The notes below the pieces were generated by a model that saw only the letters and a list, made by a program, of their open reading frames with translations, made no database searches and had not been told where the DNA came from. From Sphingobium scionense (GTDB lineage Bacteria; Pseudomonadota; Alphaproteobacteria; Sphingomonadales; Sphingomonadaceae), in the NCBI RefSeq assembly GCF_014197035.1, contig NZ_JACIEU010000007.1:186001-250000 (forward strand): DNA of 64,000 nucleotides. Direction: 5' to 3'. The position numbers and the translations under genes are program-made. This document shows, piece after piece, positions 8,992-17,055 of the stretch (its first letter is position 1; every line of letters starts with the position of its first letter).

Positions 8992-9618
8992 TCATCCGTC
9001 GAGCCGCCGCCCGATGCCCGCCGCGAACGCGACCCGCAGCGCATCGGACAGGTTGCGTGTCTTCAACTTCGCCATCAGATTGGCCCGGTGGATCTCGATC
9101 GTCCGCGGACTGATCCCCAGTTGCAGCGCGATATGCTTGTTGGGCAGGCCCATCGTCAGGCCGGCCAGCACGTCCCGCTCGCGCGGCGTCAATTTTTCGA
9201 CCAGCGCCTGCGCTTGCATCGTCCGCTGCCGCCGCGCGCCATTGTCGTGCAGCACCGACCAGGCATTCTCCACCGCCTGCAGCAGGCTTTGCCGCTCGAA
9301 CGGCTTGACCAGGAAATCGACGGCGCCCATCTTCATGGCGGCAACGGTCACGGCGATATCGCCATGGCCGGTCAGCATGATGACCGGGAAATTGAGGTCA
9401 GCCTCGTTCAGCCGGCGCTGCACTTCCAGCCCGTCCATGTCGGGCATCCGCAGATCCAGGATGACGCATCCTGCCGGTTCGGTCGGGGCGGCGGCGAGGA
9501 AATGCGCGCCGCGCTGCCAGGTGCGGACCGAATAACCTTCAAGCTCCAACAAGAAGGCGGTCGCTGCCCTGACCGAATATTCGTCGTCCACGATATGGAT
9601 CGTCTTCATTCCGTCCAC
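8992..9618 (-). CDS. fixJ-like: FixJ-like LuxR-type response regulator
   Basis: A 208-residue two-domain regulator. The receiver domain has the acidic pair after VD near residue 11, the phospho-acceptor near D55 in VILDLRMPDMDG and the Lys in DFLVKPFE. The C-terminal helix-turn-helix is of LuxR/FixJ type: LTPRERDVLAGLTMGLPNKH, then ISPRTIEIHRANLMAKL. I start at GTG 9618 because AAAGGGA lies 6 bases upstream; ATG 9609 (MKTIHIVDDE) is the alternative. Either start lies inside the 3' end of the upstream kinase gene in another frame (71-80 base overlap). The pair is placed inside the EPS locus, which suggests but does not prove control of EPS. Confidence 0.9.
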   Translation of the reverse strand: MDGMKTIHIVDDEYSVRAATAFLLELEGYSVRTWQRGAHFLAAAPTEPAGCVILDLRMPDMDGLEVQRRLNEADLNFPVIMLTGHGDIAVTVAAMKMGAVDFLVKPFERQSLLQAVENAWSVLHDNGARRQRTMQAQALVEKLTPRERDVLAGLTMGLPNKHIALQLGISPRTIEIHRANLMAKLKTRNLSDALRVAFAAGIGRRLDG

Positions 9619-11539
9619 AGAGAATCCCTTTCTTGCGCTTCAATGTGAAACAAAAGCAGCTGCCCGCTGGTGTGGGTTCGACCCAGATCCGCCCCCCATG
9701 GGCCTCCACAATCGTTCTACAGATGGACAATCCGACCCCTGTTCCTTCTTCCTTGGTACTGACGAAGGCATCGAACAGCCGCTCCCGGATTTCGGCGGCG
9801 ATGCCGGTTCCGGTGTCGGTGATTCTGACCAGCGTGGTAAGTTCGTCGATGCGCAGCGCATCGATGCTGAGGACGCGTTCATCCATGCCGCGCATCGCAT
9901 CGATCGCATTACGGCACAGATTGCCGATGACCTGTTGAATCTGCACGGGATCGGCGAAGACCGGGCCGGCATCCGGATCGATCCGCAACACCAGCCGCAC
10001 CTGTGCATTGGCGGCGGTCGATCGCACCAGCGCGATGCTGCTGCGGACCATCTCGCCCATATCCTGCACCTCCAGCTGCGCTTCGCCGTTGCTGGCGAAA
10101 TCGCGCAGATGACGCATGATCGCTCCGGCGCGCACCGACTCTTGCGCTGCCAGATGGAATATCTCTTCCAGCTTCCTGCGGTTGCTGACGGTCAGGTGGC
10201 GCAGCAGGATGCCCCCGCCTTCCATATAGGCGGCCAGCGCGGTCAACGGTTGCGTCAGTTCATGCGACAGCATCGAGGCCATCGCGCCCATCGCACTATA
10301 GCGCGTTCCGTCCAGCATTTCGGCCTGCAGGATTTCGAGCTGGGCCTTGGTCGCTTCCTGCTCGGACAGGTCGCGGACAAAGGCGGTGAAGCGGGTTCCG
10401 CCATTCGCCTCGACCCGCACGAAGGTCATCTCGGTTGCGAAATTGGAGCCGTTGCAGTGTCGACCGATCAGCTTGCGCTCGACCTTTTGCGTAATTTCCA
10501 CAATTCGGAACGGCCGGTCGTCCACCCGCTCCTCGCCCGACGGGCAGACCAGCAACAGACTTTCGAAATCCTGCCCCTGAAGCTCAGCCAGGCTGTAGCC
10601 GAACATGCGCGAGGCCGCTTCGTTGATATATTCGACATGGCCCTGCGCATCGAACACGAACACGCCGTCGGGCGCGGTCTCCAGGATGAGGCGCAATTCA
10701 TTCTCGCGTTCCTGCAGCGCAAATTCATGCGCGCGTTCGAGGGTAACGTCGCGGATCAGATTGGCAAAACCCTGCAGCATCCCGTCATTGTCATAGAGGG
10801 CGGTCACCACGCAATTCTGCAGATAGCTGGTGCCGTCGCTGCGGTGGAAGCGATAGTCGAACTCCCAGCTGCCATGCTGCCTGGCCTGGACGAAAGCCTC
10901 TGCCAGACGTTCCTTTATGTCCGTCCTGTCGGGATAGAGCAGCCCGACATGACGGTGCATGATGTCCGGTGCCGACCAGCCGGTGAACCGCTCCGCCGCC
11001 CGGTTCCAATGCAGGATAAAGCCGGACATGTCGGTCATGTAGAGCGCATAATGCGCCGCGCCGTCGGTCAGCAGCTTGAGCTGCTTCATCAACCGGCTGA
11101 CATGGGCGGCCTGGAACTCCGCCCGGGCGCGCCAGAAGGTCGAGCGCAATGCGACGACATTGGCGGCAATCAGGCTGAGCAGGAAGGCCGAGGAATTGGA
11201 CAGACTGTCATCGCCGAAATCGATGTCGACCAGGCCATAGGCGGCCGCCAGTGCACCCAGGGCAGTCAGAACACCCGGCCCCGCGCCGAACAACATGGTC
11301 GCCGACAACGCCACCAGCGTGAAGATCACATAATATTCCGCCGCCAGCAGTTGCGGGCCGTCCACCAGGACCGCCCCCATCGCCAGAGCGAGGACCACCA
11401 GTGCCATGACATAGCGCCCCAGCCCGCTCCACGACACATGCCGCCGAAGACAGCGCAATCGCGACATCCAGAATGGGTATCGCAGCGGGTCAGCCGCCAG
11501 GAAGCGGGCAACATGAAACTTGCCGATAGCTGCAAACAT
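9539..11539 (-). CDS. fixL-like: FixL-like PAS sensor histidine kinase lacking the heme-ligand histidine
   Basis: A 666-residue membrane kinase. It has an N-terminal membrane domain with about four helices (42-133), a first PAS domain (about 155-268), a second PAS (about 283-395), a HisKA box with the phospho-acceptor H426 in SHELTQPLTAL, and an HATPase domain (CRNAIDAM, DTGTGI, GTGVGLSICRTIVEAHGG). The second PAS through the kinase core resembles rhizobial FixL (FVRDLSEQ, QIQQVIGNLCRNAIDAM). However, the position of the FixL heme-binding His is Val339 (EERVDDR where FixL has SRHDS), and the first PAS has no His there either. Heme-based oxygen sensing is therefore unlikely. The C-terminal tail overlaps fixJ-like by 80 bases. 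Confidence 0.9.
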   Translation of the reverse strand: MFAAIGKFHVARFLAADPLRYPFWMSRLRCLRRHVSWSGLGRYVMALVVLALAMGAVLVDGPQLLAAEYYVIFTLVALSATMLFGAGPGVLTALGALAAAYGLVDIDFGDDSLSNSSAFLLSLIAANVVALRSTFWRARAEFQAAHVSRLMKQLKLLTDGAAHYALYMTDMSGFILHWNRAAERFTGWSAPDIMHRHVGLLYPDRTDIKERLAEAFVQARQHGSWEFDYRFHRSDGTSYLQNCVVTALYDNDGMLQGFANLIRDVTLERAHEFALQERENELRLILETAPDGVFVFDAQGHVEYINEAASRMFGYSLAELQGQDFESLLLVCPSGEERVDDRPFRIVEITQKVERKLIGRHCNGSNFATEMTFVRVEANGGTRFTAFVRDLSEQEATKAQLEILQAEMLDGTRYSAMGAMASMLSHELTQPLTALAAYMEGGGILLRHLTVSNRRKLEEIFHLAAQESVRAGAIMRHLRDFASNGEAQLEVQDMGEMVRSSIALVRSTAANAQVRLVLRIDPDAGPVFADPVQIQQVIGNLCRNAIDAMRGMDERVLSIDALRIDELTTLVRITDTGTGIAAEIRERLFDAFVSTKEEGTGVGLSICRTIVEAHGGRIWVEPTPAGSCFCFTLKRKKGILCGRNEDDPYRGRRIFGQGSDRLLVGA

Positions 11540-11661
11540 AAGTCAAACCCCGCGCCTGATGCCCAGAATTATTTCAAATGTTGCGACCATCACCCTTTAA
11601 GGGTTTATATTGTGGGATTGGACGCCCTTTTCATGACCGCCCGACCGACCCTGACCTTATC

Positions 11662-11675
11662 TTGATCTGGATCAA
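11662..11675. promoter_or_regulatory. FNR/FixK-type anaerobox
   Basis: TTGATCTGGATCAA is a perfect match to the FNR/FixK consensus TTGAT-N4-ATCAA. It lies about 123 bases ahead of the fixL-like start at 11539 and 150 bases after the end of the flippase gene, so the fixL-like gene is the plausible target. In rhizobia FixK acts with FixLJ, which makes the placement meaningful. No FNR/FixK gene is present in the window. Confidence 0.6.
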
Positions 11676-11826
11676 ATTTTGCAGGAAACTCTGCTGCATT
11701 GCAGAATATTTATCAACCGAACTACGGGAAGTATAGTAGGTAGTTTTACACAATATTCGAAAAATCAGATTTTTGCTTCAACGGCCCGAAGCCATTTCAA
11801 CTCATAAATGATTTTACACCAATACC

Positions 11827-13293
11827 TTAACCTGACTGAACGCTCCTGTCGGCCCGCGCTCGCGCGAATTGGACCATGTCGATCACCAATGTCCGGCCCA
11901 GCAAGCCAAGGGCAATTGCGTAGAAGATCGCCCCCAAGGTGATAGTGCAAAGCAGCATGGCAAGGGGTGGGCTCCCCTGCCACTGCCCCCGGAACAGCCA
12001 CAGGGCGAGCGCCATGAACAGCGAAGCAAGGATGCTGGGCTGCAGCGCCCGCCAATAGTCGCGCCAGCCGATCGGCAGCAACAGCATCACCGGCCAGACC
12101 GACAAGGGATAGAGAAGATAGGCCCGTGCCGTGAAGGCGGCGGCAACCGCCCAAAGGCCATAATGCACGGCGAAGAAGAAGGTCACGATATTGACCAGGG
12201 CATAGATGGTCGCCAGCCAGGTCTGCCATTGCGGCTTGCCCATGGCGAGCATCAGGGCCTGATTATAGATGCCGATCGCCTGCAAGGCGCCGAACAGGCT
12301 GAGATAGCGCATCACGTCCGCCGCCGCCGCCCAGCGCGGGCCGAACAGCAGGAAGATGAACTCGTCCGATATGATCGCCAGGCCGACAAAGGCGGGGGTG
12401 GTGATCGACGCGGTCGCCGACACGATGCGCAGGAACGCTGCCGCCAGACGGGCAGGATCGTCCTTCAGCCGGGAAAAGACGGGGAGCGCAACCCGCGACA
12501 GCGCACGGGCCAGCATGAGATTGGCCGCCAGCAGTGCGCGCTTGCCGACGGTATAGATGCCGGTGGCCGCGCCCCCCAGTGCAAGACCAACTACCATCAG
12601 GTCCGAATTGGCGTTGAAGAAATTGGCCGCGCCGGTGACGCCGACATGACGGCCGTAGAACAGGATCTCGCACGCATGTTCGCGCGAGAAGCGCAGGCGG
12701 GGCCGCAACGGGCAGGCAGCCCAGAGGATCAACGTGCCGACGACCGCGACCGCCAGATTCTGCGCGACCAGCGCCTGCACCCCATAGCCGGCAACAGCAA
12801 GGCCGATGCCGATACAGCCGCCGACGAAGGTGGAGATGGTCGAGCGGGTGGCCAGTGGCCGCATCTGCAGCGCCCGCGTCAGCCAGGCCTGAGGCACCAG
12901 ATTGAGCGCGCTGAGGAAATTGGCGATGCTGAGCCAGCGCAGCACCCAGGCGAGGCCGGCATGCCCCGCCGCCGCTTCGGCCCAGTCCGCCAGGGCGAAG
13001 GTCGCGATCGACAGCAGCGCACCGGCGGCAGCGGCAATCCAGAAAGCGGTGTTGTCGAGTTCGGGATCCGCCCTGCCGCGACTGACCAGAGAGGCGCTGA
13101 TCCCGGACAGCACGATCATCTGGAACCATTGCCCGACCAGCAGGGCGAGCGCGACGATCCCCAGCATGGTCGCATCGACATAGCGAGCGATCACCAGGAA
13201 AGTCAGGAATTGCAGCAACTGCACGCCCCAGCTTTCCATGATCGACCAGGCCATGCCCGATCGGACTGCGCGCCCAAGACCTGCGTTCGCCAT
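11827..13293 (-). CDS. Polysaccharide flippase (Wzx/WzxC-like, MOP superfamily)
   Basis: A 488-residue integral membrane protein with about 12-14 hydrophobic segments. It starts with the family-typical SGMAWSIMESWGVQLLQFLTFLVIARY and contains DATMLGIVALA, ANSDLMVVGLALG and YTVGKRALLAANLM, as in WzxC-type exporters. It is expected to move the undecaprenyl-linked repeat unit across the inner membrane. AGGGGACGGGC precedes the ATG at 13293, 9 bases after the acyltransferase stop. It is the last gene of the leftward EPS operon. A second flippase gene is found at 38.7 kb, so one of the two may serve another polysaccharide. Confidence 0.88.
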   Translation of the reverse strand: MANAGLGRAVRSGMAWSIMESWGVQLLQFLTFLVIARYVDATMLGIVALALLVGQWFQMIVLSGISASLVSRGRADPELDNTAFWIAAAAGALLSIATFALADWAEAAAGHAGLAWVLRWLSIANFLSALNLVPQAWLTRALQMRPLATRSTISTFVGGCIGIGLAVAGYGVQALVAQNLAVAVVGTLILWAACPLRPRLRFSREHACEILFYGRHVGVTGAANFFNANSDLMVVGLALGGAATGIYTVGKRALLAANLMLARALSRVALPVFSRLKDDPARLAAAFLRIVSATASITTPAFVGLAIISDEFIFLLFGPRWAAAADVMRYLSLFGALQAIGIYNQALMLAMGKPQWQTWLATIYALVNIVTFFFAVHYGLWAVAAAFTARAYLLYPLSVWPVMLLLPIGWRDYWRALQPSILASLFMALALWLFRGQWQGSPPLAMLLCTITLGAIFYAIALGLLGRTLVIDMVQFARARADRSVQSG

Positions 13294-13302
13294 GCCCGTC
13301 CC

Positions 13303-13869
13303 CTAGCTGCGTTGAAAACCGTCATCGGCGCGGACATGCTTGACGAAGGCGGCCGGGTTGCCGCGCCACAACTGGCGCGCGGGCACATCGTCGAACACCA
13401 CTGCGCCGGCCGCCACCACGGCATGATCGCCGATCGTCACGCCCGGCAGGATGATCGCATTGCGCCCGATCCAGACATTGCGGCCGATCGAGATCGGACG
13501 GGGACGGACAGCCTGGTCCTGATGCACGGCGTGAAAGCTGGTATCGAACAGGGCAGCATTGTCACCGATCCGCGTGCCGTCCCCGATTTCGATCCGCGCA
13601 GCGCTGAACATGTGAACGCCGGTATTGAGGGAGACCTGGTTGCCCAGGATGATCGCGCCGTCGGCGGCAGTGCCGAGACGAATCCGGCTGGGTTCGTTGC
13701 GCAACCGGACGCGGTCGCCGATCACCAACCGTCCTTCGTTGCGCAGATAGGGCATGCCGCCCCGCACCCGCAGATGCTGACCCAACTGCCCGCCAATCGC
13801 CCGCACGCGCATCCGCGTCAGCCCGGCATAGAGGCGATCGAACTGGGCGGTCAGAAACAGGAATGGCAT
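13303..13869 (-). CDS. Hexapeptide-repeat O-acyltransferase (WcaF/LbH type)
   Basis: A 188-residue left-handed beta-helix enzyme, probably O-acetylating an EPS sugar in the cytoplasm. Isoleucine/valine hexapeptide repeats run from about residue 45 to 170 (IEIGDGTRIGDNA, ISIGRNVWIGRNAIILPGVTIGDHAVVAAGAVV). The likely catalytic His is in SFHAVHQ. The C-terminal WRGNPAAFVK is typical of xenobiotic and sugar acetyltransferases. The ATG at 13869 has GGGAAG ahead of it; an upstream extension in the same frame overlaps the preceding glycosyltransferase and is not supported. It belongs to the leftward EPS operon. Confidence 0.87.
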   Translation of the reverse strand: MPFLFLTAQFDRLYAGLTRMRVRAIGGQLGQHLRVRGGMPYLRNEGRLVIGDRVRLRNEPSRIRLGTAADGAIILGNQVSLNTGVHMFSAARIEIGDGTRIGDNAALFDTSFHAVHQDQAVRPRPISIGRNVWIGRNAIILPGVTIGDHAVVAAGAVVFDDVPARQLWRGNPAAFVKHVRADDGFQRS

Positions 13870-13959
13870 GACAGATGGCTTCCCACCATGACCGGATGAC
13901 GGCGACACATCAGGACAGTCCACCGGCATCGAAGACAGTCCTGTCGCGGACAAGGGCGT

Positions 13960-15159
13960 TCACCGCCCCTCGACCGGTTGCTTGACGAGCGGCCGGGGCG
14001 CCGGCGGAATGCGCGGCTGGAGCGTCGCATAGGCCAGGCGCAACCGCTCGACAAAGGCGCCATGACTGAATTCGGTACGAGCCCGATGGGCCGCCACCCG
14101 CCCGAGATCGCCCCGCAAGGCCGCATCATGTGCCAGTCGCTCCATCCCCTCGGCCAGCCCCAGCGCCGTTGGCGGCGCCAGCCAGGCGCTGCCATCGTCC
14201 AGCACCTGGCTGTGGCTTTCGATCCGGGTAGCCAGGATCGGGCGGGTCGACGCCATGTAGGAGAATATCTTCATCGGCGTGTTGCGCCCCTGAATGCGGG
14301 GGGAGCAAAGGATGTCGGCCTGGGCGAGATAATGCGCCAGATGCCCGAGCGGACGAGCCCCCAGCAACCGGACATCCGCTGCGATGCCGAGCCTGTCTGC
14401 CAGCGCAGCATGATCGGCGATCGCCTGCGGATTGCCGCCAATTATCACCAGCATCGGCCGCCTGTTCGGATCGACCAGCGCCAGCGCCTCGATCAGCAGC
14501 GCTACGCCCTGATAGGCCTCCAGATTGCCGACATAGAGCGCCAGCGGCCGCCCATTCGCAAGCGCCCCGATATCTTCCGTCGCCCCCGCGCTGCCCGGAT
14601 CCTCGAACGCGACGTCGGGCAGCAGATGGACGCGATCCGCCGCGGCCACCCCGCGCGCCGCCGTCTGTATGGCCGGGCAGACGGCCAAAGTGAGGTCGCT
14701 GCGCCGGAAGGCTGCACGCTCCAGGAACGCCAGCAAACGGGCGGGCAATCGTGCCTTGGGCCATTTGTCGGCGACCTGCTCGCTGAGGATCGAATCCGCG
14801 TCATAGACCAGGTGCGCACGCCGCATCGTCGCCAGCGGCCAGGCCAGGAAAACGGCCTCCTCCACTGCATGAACGACATCATAGCGTTGGCGCAGCAATA
14901 AGCGGGCGGCGGCAAAGAACATCCATAGATCGCAGACCAGCTTGGCCGGCGAAAAGCCGATCGGCACGCGCCGGATGCCGGGCGGCGCGGCTATGCGATG
15001 ATGGCTGACGCCGGGCATGGCCACATCCTGACCGACATGGAAAGTCAGCAGATCGACCTCATGGCCCTGCCCGGCTAGCGCCTCGGCCGCGAGGCGGACC
15101 GCGATGGGCGTGCCGCGTTCCTCGAAAAAGGGCTGCGGGGCGAGCATCAATATCTTCAT
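13960..15159 (-). CDS. Glycosyltransferase family 4
   Basis: A 399-residue GT-B glycosyltransferase. The N-terminal domain begins MKILMLAPQPFFEERGTPIAVR, a well-known start of GT4 enzymes that work on EPS and LPS sugars. The C-terminal nucleotide-sugar domain contains LALYVGNLEAYQGVALLIEA, then CSPRIQGRNTPMKIFSYMAS in place of the usual EGFG(L)xxxEAM donor loop. The ATG overlaps the stop of the upstream gene as ATGA, indicating translational coupling, and rules out the longer in-frame N-terminal extension. Donor and acceptor sugars cannot be told from the sequence. Confidence 0.9.
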   Translation of the reverse strand: MKILMLAPQPFFEERGTPIAVRLAAEALAGQGHEVDLLTFHVGQDVAMPGVSHHRIAAPPGIRRVPIGFSPAKLVCDLWMFFAAARLLLRQRYDVVHAVEEAVFLAWPLATMRRAHLVYDADSILSEQVADKWPKARLPARLLAFLERAAFRRSDLTLAVCPAIQTAARGVAAADRVHLLPDVAFEDPGSAGATEDIGALANGRPLALYVGNLEAYQGVALLIEALALVDPNRRPMLVIIGGNPQAIADHAALADRLGIAADVRLLGARPLGHLAHYLAQADILCSPRIQGRNTPMKIFSYMASTRPILATRIESHSQVLDDGSAWLAPPTALGLAEGMERLAHDAALRGDLGRVAAHRARTEFSHGAFVERLRLAYATLQPRIPPAPRPLVKQPVEGR

Positions 15160-15890
15160 GATGCCAGCCTCAGCCGCAGCTGACCGCTCAAAAAGGCCAG
15201 CGGTGATGCCAGCCTGCCGAAAGCGGTGGCCCCGCCCTCTGCCGCCAGGCGGACGAGGGCGCGAATGTCGCGCGCCGGCCGATCGCGCGACACTTCGCCC
15301 TGCAGGATCGTGCCATAGGTGCCGATCCGGCAATCGTCGCCGACCAGCGGCAGGGGGTCCGACCCGCGCAGCACAAGGCGGGCGCCAAAACGCGATACCG
15401 GCCAGAAGACAGGCCGGCTGCCGATGTCGCCCAGCAGCAGGCGCCCCTCGCCATCGTCGCGCATCAGGCGATCGACCAGATTGCCACGGCGGCCCAGCCA
15501 TTTGCCGATCCCCCATGGCAGGATGACCAGCGCATCCTGTGCCAGCATCGCGGAGACCAGATCACGCGCGGGCAGCCCGTCATCGAAATGGGCGTCGGTC
15601 GCCAGCGCCAGCACTTCCAGCCGTTCCGCACTGATGACCTGCCGGCCGGCAAGAACCAGCAGGTCGGCGCCGTCGTGACGCAGCCACAGGCTTTCGGCCT
15701 CGTCGGTCGCCTCCGCAAAGGAGCGCAGTGCGTCGAACATGTCATGCCCCTGCTGCTCGGCCAGCATGAACAGGGTCAGCGCCTCGCCCCCGGCCATCCC
15801 CACCATCCGATCATGCGCGGCGGTGAGCGTCGCGACCGGATCGGCACCGGGGTGAAGATGGACATGAGCGTCGATCAATATCCTACGCAT
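15156..15890 (-). CDS. PHP/amidohydrolase-like protein of unknown function
   Basis: A 244-residue protein. The N-terminus reads MRRILIDAHVHLHPG, the metal-binding HxH signature seen at the start of PHP and amidohydrolase domains. The rest is not recognisable to me: it has LFMLAEQQGHDMFDA, a central VILPWGIGKWLGRRG and a C-terminal arginine-rich stretch. The short length compared with a full amidohydrolase barrel suggests a reduced domain. It is coupled to the GT4 downstream (ATGA) and overlaps the FAD oxidoreductase upstream by 8 bases, so it is a genuine operon member. A phosphatase or hydrolase role in the pathway is only a guess. Confidence 0.7.
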   Translation of the reverse strand: MRRILIDAHVHLHPGADPVATLTAAHDRMVGMAGGEALTLFMLAEQQGHDMFDALRSFAEATDEAESLWLRHDGADLLVLAGRQVISAERLEVLALATDAHFDDGLPARDLVSAMLAQDALVILPWGIGKWLGRRGNLVDRLMRDDGEGRLLLGDIGSRPVFWPVSRFGARLVLRGSDPLPLVGDDCRIGTYGTILQGEVSRDRPARDIRALVRLAAEGGATAFGRLASPLAFLSGQLRLRLAS

Positions 15891-17055
15891 AATGGGCGCG
15901 CGCCTTTGTCGCCGACCCGGCCGGCTGGGCCGGCCAGATGCGGTCCGCCACCGCCTCGCTCAGCAGCGGCGCGGTCGTCAGCTTGCCGCCGACCAGGAGA
16001 TGATAGCCACGGGGGCCGGGCTGCAGATGGCGATCGCGCATGTCGAACTGCCGCCCGCTGCCGTCGCGGTCGGGCAGAAGGCCCGCATGGACCGCCCGGA
16101 TCGATCCCGCGTCGAGGTCGAGATGCGGCAGGCAGAGCCTGATCTGGCGCAGCGCCGCATCGATATCGCGCGGCTCCGGTGCGGCCTGAGTTGCGCCGGG
16201 CGCTGGCCGATAGAAGGTGCCGACCAGCGTGCCGCCCTTGACCTTGCGGAAGAAATAGCTGCGGCCCCGACCATGGCGCGGCGACAGCGCATAGGCGTCC
16301 ACACCGTGTGGCGCGGGGATGTCGAGCAGCAGATTATAGGCCAGGATCGCGGCGCTGGGCCTGGCTGCTCGTCCAGCGCCCTCGCCCGGATCAAAACCGG
16401 ACCACGCCCCCCGGCAATCGAACAATTGTCCGGTGGCCAGGCGCTGTTCCTGACCGCTCGTGCGATCCCGGACATGTACGCCCTGCAACTGCCCGGCCTG
16501 TTCGGCCAGGGCGATGGCTTCGGTCGCGCGCAGGAGCACGCCCCCCCGCTGTTCGACCTGCGCCAGCATATGCGCGAGCAGCGCGGGCGCATCGGTCAGT
16601 TCGGCATCATGCCAGAAAGCGCCGCCGACCAGATCCATTGCGGGCACGGCATAGCCGTCCAGCACCTGCTGGCGGCTATATTTCCCGTCGTCGGGCAAGG
16701 GACATTCCTGCCCGCAAGCGACACGAAGGGTCCGGTCGGCGACGCGCGCGGCCGCGAAAAGCGCGGGGGAACGGATCGCGCCGCGATAGAGCGGCATGAC
16801 GCAGCGCAAAGGCCGCACATGCCGTGGATAACGATCGATATACCAGGCCTGCGCCCGGCGGCTCTGACGCCAGCGGCCGATGCTGAACGACTGCAGATAG
16901 CGCAGGCCACCATGGATGATGCCATAGCTGTTGACCGAGGCACCGGCTGGCGCATCGTCCCGATCAATCAGGATCGGACGCTGGCCCCGCGCGATCGCGG
17001 CGAGGGCCAGCGTCGCCCCCTGAATACCGGCACCCAGGATCACCGTCTCAGGCAT
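15883..17055 (-). CDS. FAD-dependent oxidoreductase, GlpD/DAO-like
   Basis: A 390-residue flavoprotein of the DAO superfamily. The FAD-binding Rossmann motif is at the very start (ETVILGAGIQGATLALAA). It is followed by NSYGIIHGGLRYLQSFSI, which closely resembles the aerobic glycerol-3-phosphate dehydrogenase active-site region. The C-terminal part has HAGLLPDRDG and LLVGGKLTTAP, also GlpD-like. It is shorter than GlpD (about 500 residues) because the C-terminal cap is absent. Inside a polysaccharide operon it may oxidise a glycerol- or sugar-linked substrate. The ATG at 17055 overlaps the preceding gene by 8 bases. Confidence 0.82.
   Translation of the reverse strand: MPETVILGAGIQGATLALAAIARGQRPILIDRDDAPAGASVNSYGIIHGGLRYLQSFSIGRWRQSRRAQAWYIDRYPRHVRPLRCVMPLYRGAIRSPALFAAARVADRTLRVACGQECPLPDDGKYSRQQVLDGYAVPAMDLVGGAFWHDAELTDAPALLAHMLAQVEQRGGVLLRATEAIALAEQAGQLQGVHVRDRTSGQEQRLATGQLFDCRGAWSGFDPGEGAGRAARPSAAILAYNLLLDIPAPHGVDAYALSPRHGRGRSYFFRKVKGGTLVGTFYRPAPGATQAAPEPRDIDAALRQIRLCLPHLDLDAGSIRAVHAGLLPDRDGSGRQFDMRDRHLQPGPRGYHLLVGGKLTTAPLLSEAVADRIWPAQPAGSATKARAHYA

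Noticed and set aside
9698..11665. Long plus-strand open frame (655 codons) antisense to the fixL-like gene
   Set aside because: It is a shadow of the kinase gene caused by high GC content. The minus-strand product shows clear PAS, HisKA and HATPase motifs, while the plus product has no recognisable domain and is rich in Gln, His and Arg.
11700..11826. aaaaatcagattttt near 11758 as terminator of the flippase gene
   Set aside because: The dyad has a one-base centre and no GC in the stem, so it cannot form a proper terminator hairpin.
11869..13899. Plus-strand open frame of 676 codons opposite the flippase and acyltransferase genes
   Set aside because: It spans two well-supported genes on the other strand and the gap between them. 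Its composition (Arg, Gln, Asp, His) is typical of antisense frames in this genome.
13960..15516. N-terminal extension of the GT4 protein to 518 residues
   Set aside because: The extra 119 residues are Arg/Pro-rich and overlap the upstream gene; the start MKILMLAPQP with ATGA overlap is the family start.
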